A stretch of 64,000 nucleotides of DNA from Casuarina equisetifolia (taxonomy: Eukaryota > Streptophyta > Magnoliopsida > Fagales > Casuarinaceae): positions 8,787,938 through 8,851,937 of the forward strand of contig CM052358.1 of NCBI GenBank assembly GCA_028551475.1, in the 5' to 3' direction. The notes under the pieces are model-generated. The model was not told where the DNA came from and did not search any database. It saw nothing but the letters and a program-made list of their open reading frames with translations. Shown here piece by piece: positions 62,701-64,000 of the stretch (within the stretch, counting starts at the first letter, position 1; every line of letters begins with the position of its first letter). The translations under genes were made by a program, and so were the position numbers.

Positions 62701-63229
62701 ACTAACTTAATATAACCCACCTTTAGGTAAGTCTAATAAAATTAGGCTAATAGTCTTGTGCAAAGGGAACATTATGAAATTTGTAAAGAAACCCTAGTAT
62801 ACTTTTGCAACCTCTTATGAGACATGTAGAAGAAAGTTAGCAAAATAATAGTGGTTTATGATTCATAATTGTTAATCTTTAAGCAAGACTCTAAGATTGA
62901 ATTATTATAATTAATTATGACTGTAGTACGGTTTATGAATGAAGTTTATGAGATATTATCTTAAAATTGTTATTTTTTATTGAATCCCTAAGAAACTCTC
63001 TGATTTGGTAGTCAAGATTGTGTCAAGCGAATTGTGTGGGCAATACATGACTCGCATTAGTAGTGTGCAATTAAGTTTTGGACGTCCACATGTGCTACAA
63101 GTGCATGTACTGCATAGGCCTAGTTGAAAAAAAAGAAAAAGCAATAGAAAGAGAAACTTTTCTGGTGGATCCAAGATTTGTGATTGAAAAATTGTCTAGC
63201 TTTAAATTCGGTTATCAAAAAGATTGTAT
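59800..63229. other. AT-rich intergenic DNA with no confirmed gene
   Basis: Short frames (60611-60889 on +, 61581-61814 on -) show no known domain. A GC-richer patch at about 61650-62160 differs in composition but carries no recognisable gene. It may be part of a mobile element. Confidence 0.35.
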
Positions 63230-63560
63230 TGAGGAGGCTTGGAGACAACCAGTGAAATGCGATGAGGCTTGAAGACATGCGGCAAAGTGTGAGGAATCTT
63301 GAAGAAGCACAATAAAGCATGAGTACATTTGAAGAGGTGAGGTGAGTTGAGGCAAGAGTAGACCTGAAGATGTTTGGCGAGGTGGGAGAAGGCTTGGAGA
63401 TATGCGGTAATACGCAGTGAGGCCTATACATGCACGGTGAAACAAGAGGGAAGCCTAGATTTGTCATGAGGCCCGAAGGTGCCTGGTGACACCTAAAAGA
63501 GTTCAAGTAGCATATTGAAGCCTACATATGCATGAGGCCCAAAGAGGCTTAGATGAGTAA
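63230..63560 (+). repeat. Degenerate purine-rich minisatellite
   Basis: The phrase 'gaggcttggagac', followed by about 15 bases and 'gatgaggcttgaagacatgc', recurs in variants ('gaatcttgaagaagc', 'agacctgaagatg', 'aaggcttggagatatgcgg', 'gaggcccgaaggtgc', 'ttgaagcctacatatgcatg'). Spacing is roughly 30-40 bp. Opposite-strand frames here are artefacts of the repeat. Confidence 0.6.
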
Positions 63561-64000
63561 AGTCCAAATACAAGCAACAGGTTAAAGTGGCATAGGGTTA
63601 GAGTTCGCAATAGCCTAGGGTTGTATGGTCATCCGCAAGGGAAAAGTTACAAGTAACGTAGTAGCCTAAAGTGAAATAGGGGTCCGTATGGGCGTGCAAT
63701 GTGACAAGAGCTTGAGGCAAGGCAAGGCCCATAAGGGCAAGAGGTTTGTGAACCTATAGAAGTGTGAAGATTGGAGTGCTCATCAACTATCTTTTTTTAA
63801 TTAGCCACTAAAATTCTTCCTTTAGGTTGTTTCAGTCACTTTTGTCAAAGAATAAAAATTTATTTTGAAATTCATTTGATATCTAAAAGAAAATTTTATT
63901 TGAAAAAAGTTCTTTCTTTATTTCCTATATACGTAAGGTTTTTTTCTTAATTGAAAAGATTTTGATATTTTTTATGAATTGCAGGTGACAACAAATGTTC
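63561..64000. other. Window end with no gene seen
   Basis: G/A-rich sequence with loosely repeated 'cctagggt/catagggt' and 'gcaaggc' words grades into AT-rich DNA. No feature is supported. Confidence 0.35.

Noticed and set aside
63120..63506. 128-codon minus-strand frame
   Set aside because: It consists of translated minisatellite units (repeated Ser/His/Thr phrases) with no domain.

Overview
This is plant nuclear DNA, most likely from a eudicot. Genes are spliced with GT-AG introns, intergenic DNA is AT-rich, and the recognisable products are plant-type: a secreted subtilase, a SUVH-class H3K9 methyltransferase, a PWWP protein, a DAR-type organellar GTPase, a MIP1/RF298-type RING E3 ligase and an AKR13-type aldo/keto reductase. 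Nothing prokaryotic, viral or CRISPR-like is visible. The species cannot be named from this window alone.

Layout. (1) 1.3-7.2 kb, + strand: an 11-exon SBT5-type subtilase whose reading frame can be followed from start to stop (772 aa) with its catalytic residues intact. (2) 8.1-24.7 kb: a gene desert that I read as one decayed Ty1/copia element. It has a 282-bp 5' LTR with a primer-binding site, integrase and RNase H relics, and a truncated 3' LTR. Its interior is inflated to about 16 kb by a roughly 230-bp satellite (10.2-15.6 kb), a 1.48-kb segmental duplication, a GC-rich captured fragment, a second degenerate repeat family (15.9-16.7 kb) and a full-length 5S-rRNA-like sequence on the minus strand. 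(3) 26.8-29.0 kb, +: an intronless SUVH1-like gene. (4) 31.6-32.6 kb, +: a frameshifted PWWP pseudogene carrying 96-bp coding repeats. It is a paralogue of (5) 34.2-38.0 kb, +: an intact two-exon PWWP gene with three RRM-like modules. (6) 39.3-43.9 kb, +: the 8-exon DGP2 GTPase. (7) 45.9-53.0 kb, -: a two-exon RING E3 gene with a 4.9-kb intron that holds a 565-bp tandem duplication and a SINE fragment. (8) 54.3-55.2 kb: a long inverted-repeat element. (9) 55.5-59.2 kb, -: a 7-exon aldo/keto reductase. (10) 59.2-64 kb: gene-poor, with a near-perfect 45-bp foldback and a degenerate minisatellite.

The genes are independent single transcription units, not an operon. Two adjacent loci, SUVH1-like and PWWP, both act on chromatin, but co-regulation cannot be inferred from proximity. 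I found no convincing new multi-gene system. The most unusual items are the satellite-inflated copia relic, the 5S-derived sequence, the three-module PWWP protein beside its rearranged paralogue, and the 59.7-kb foldback.
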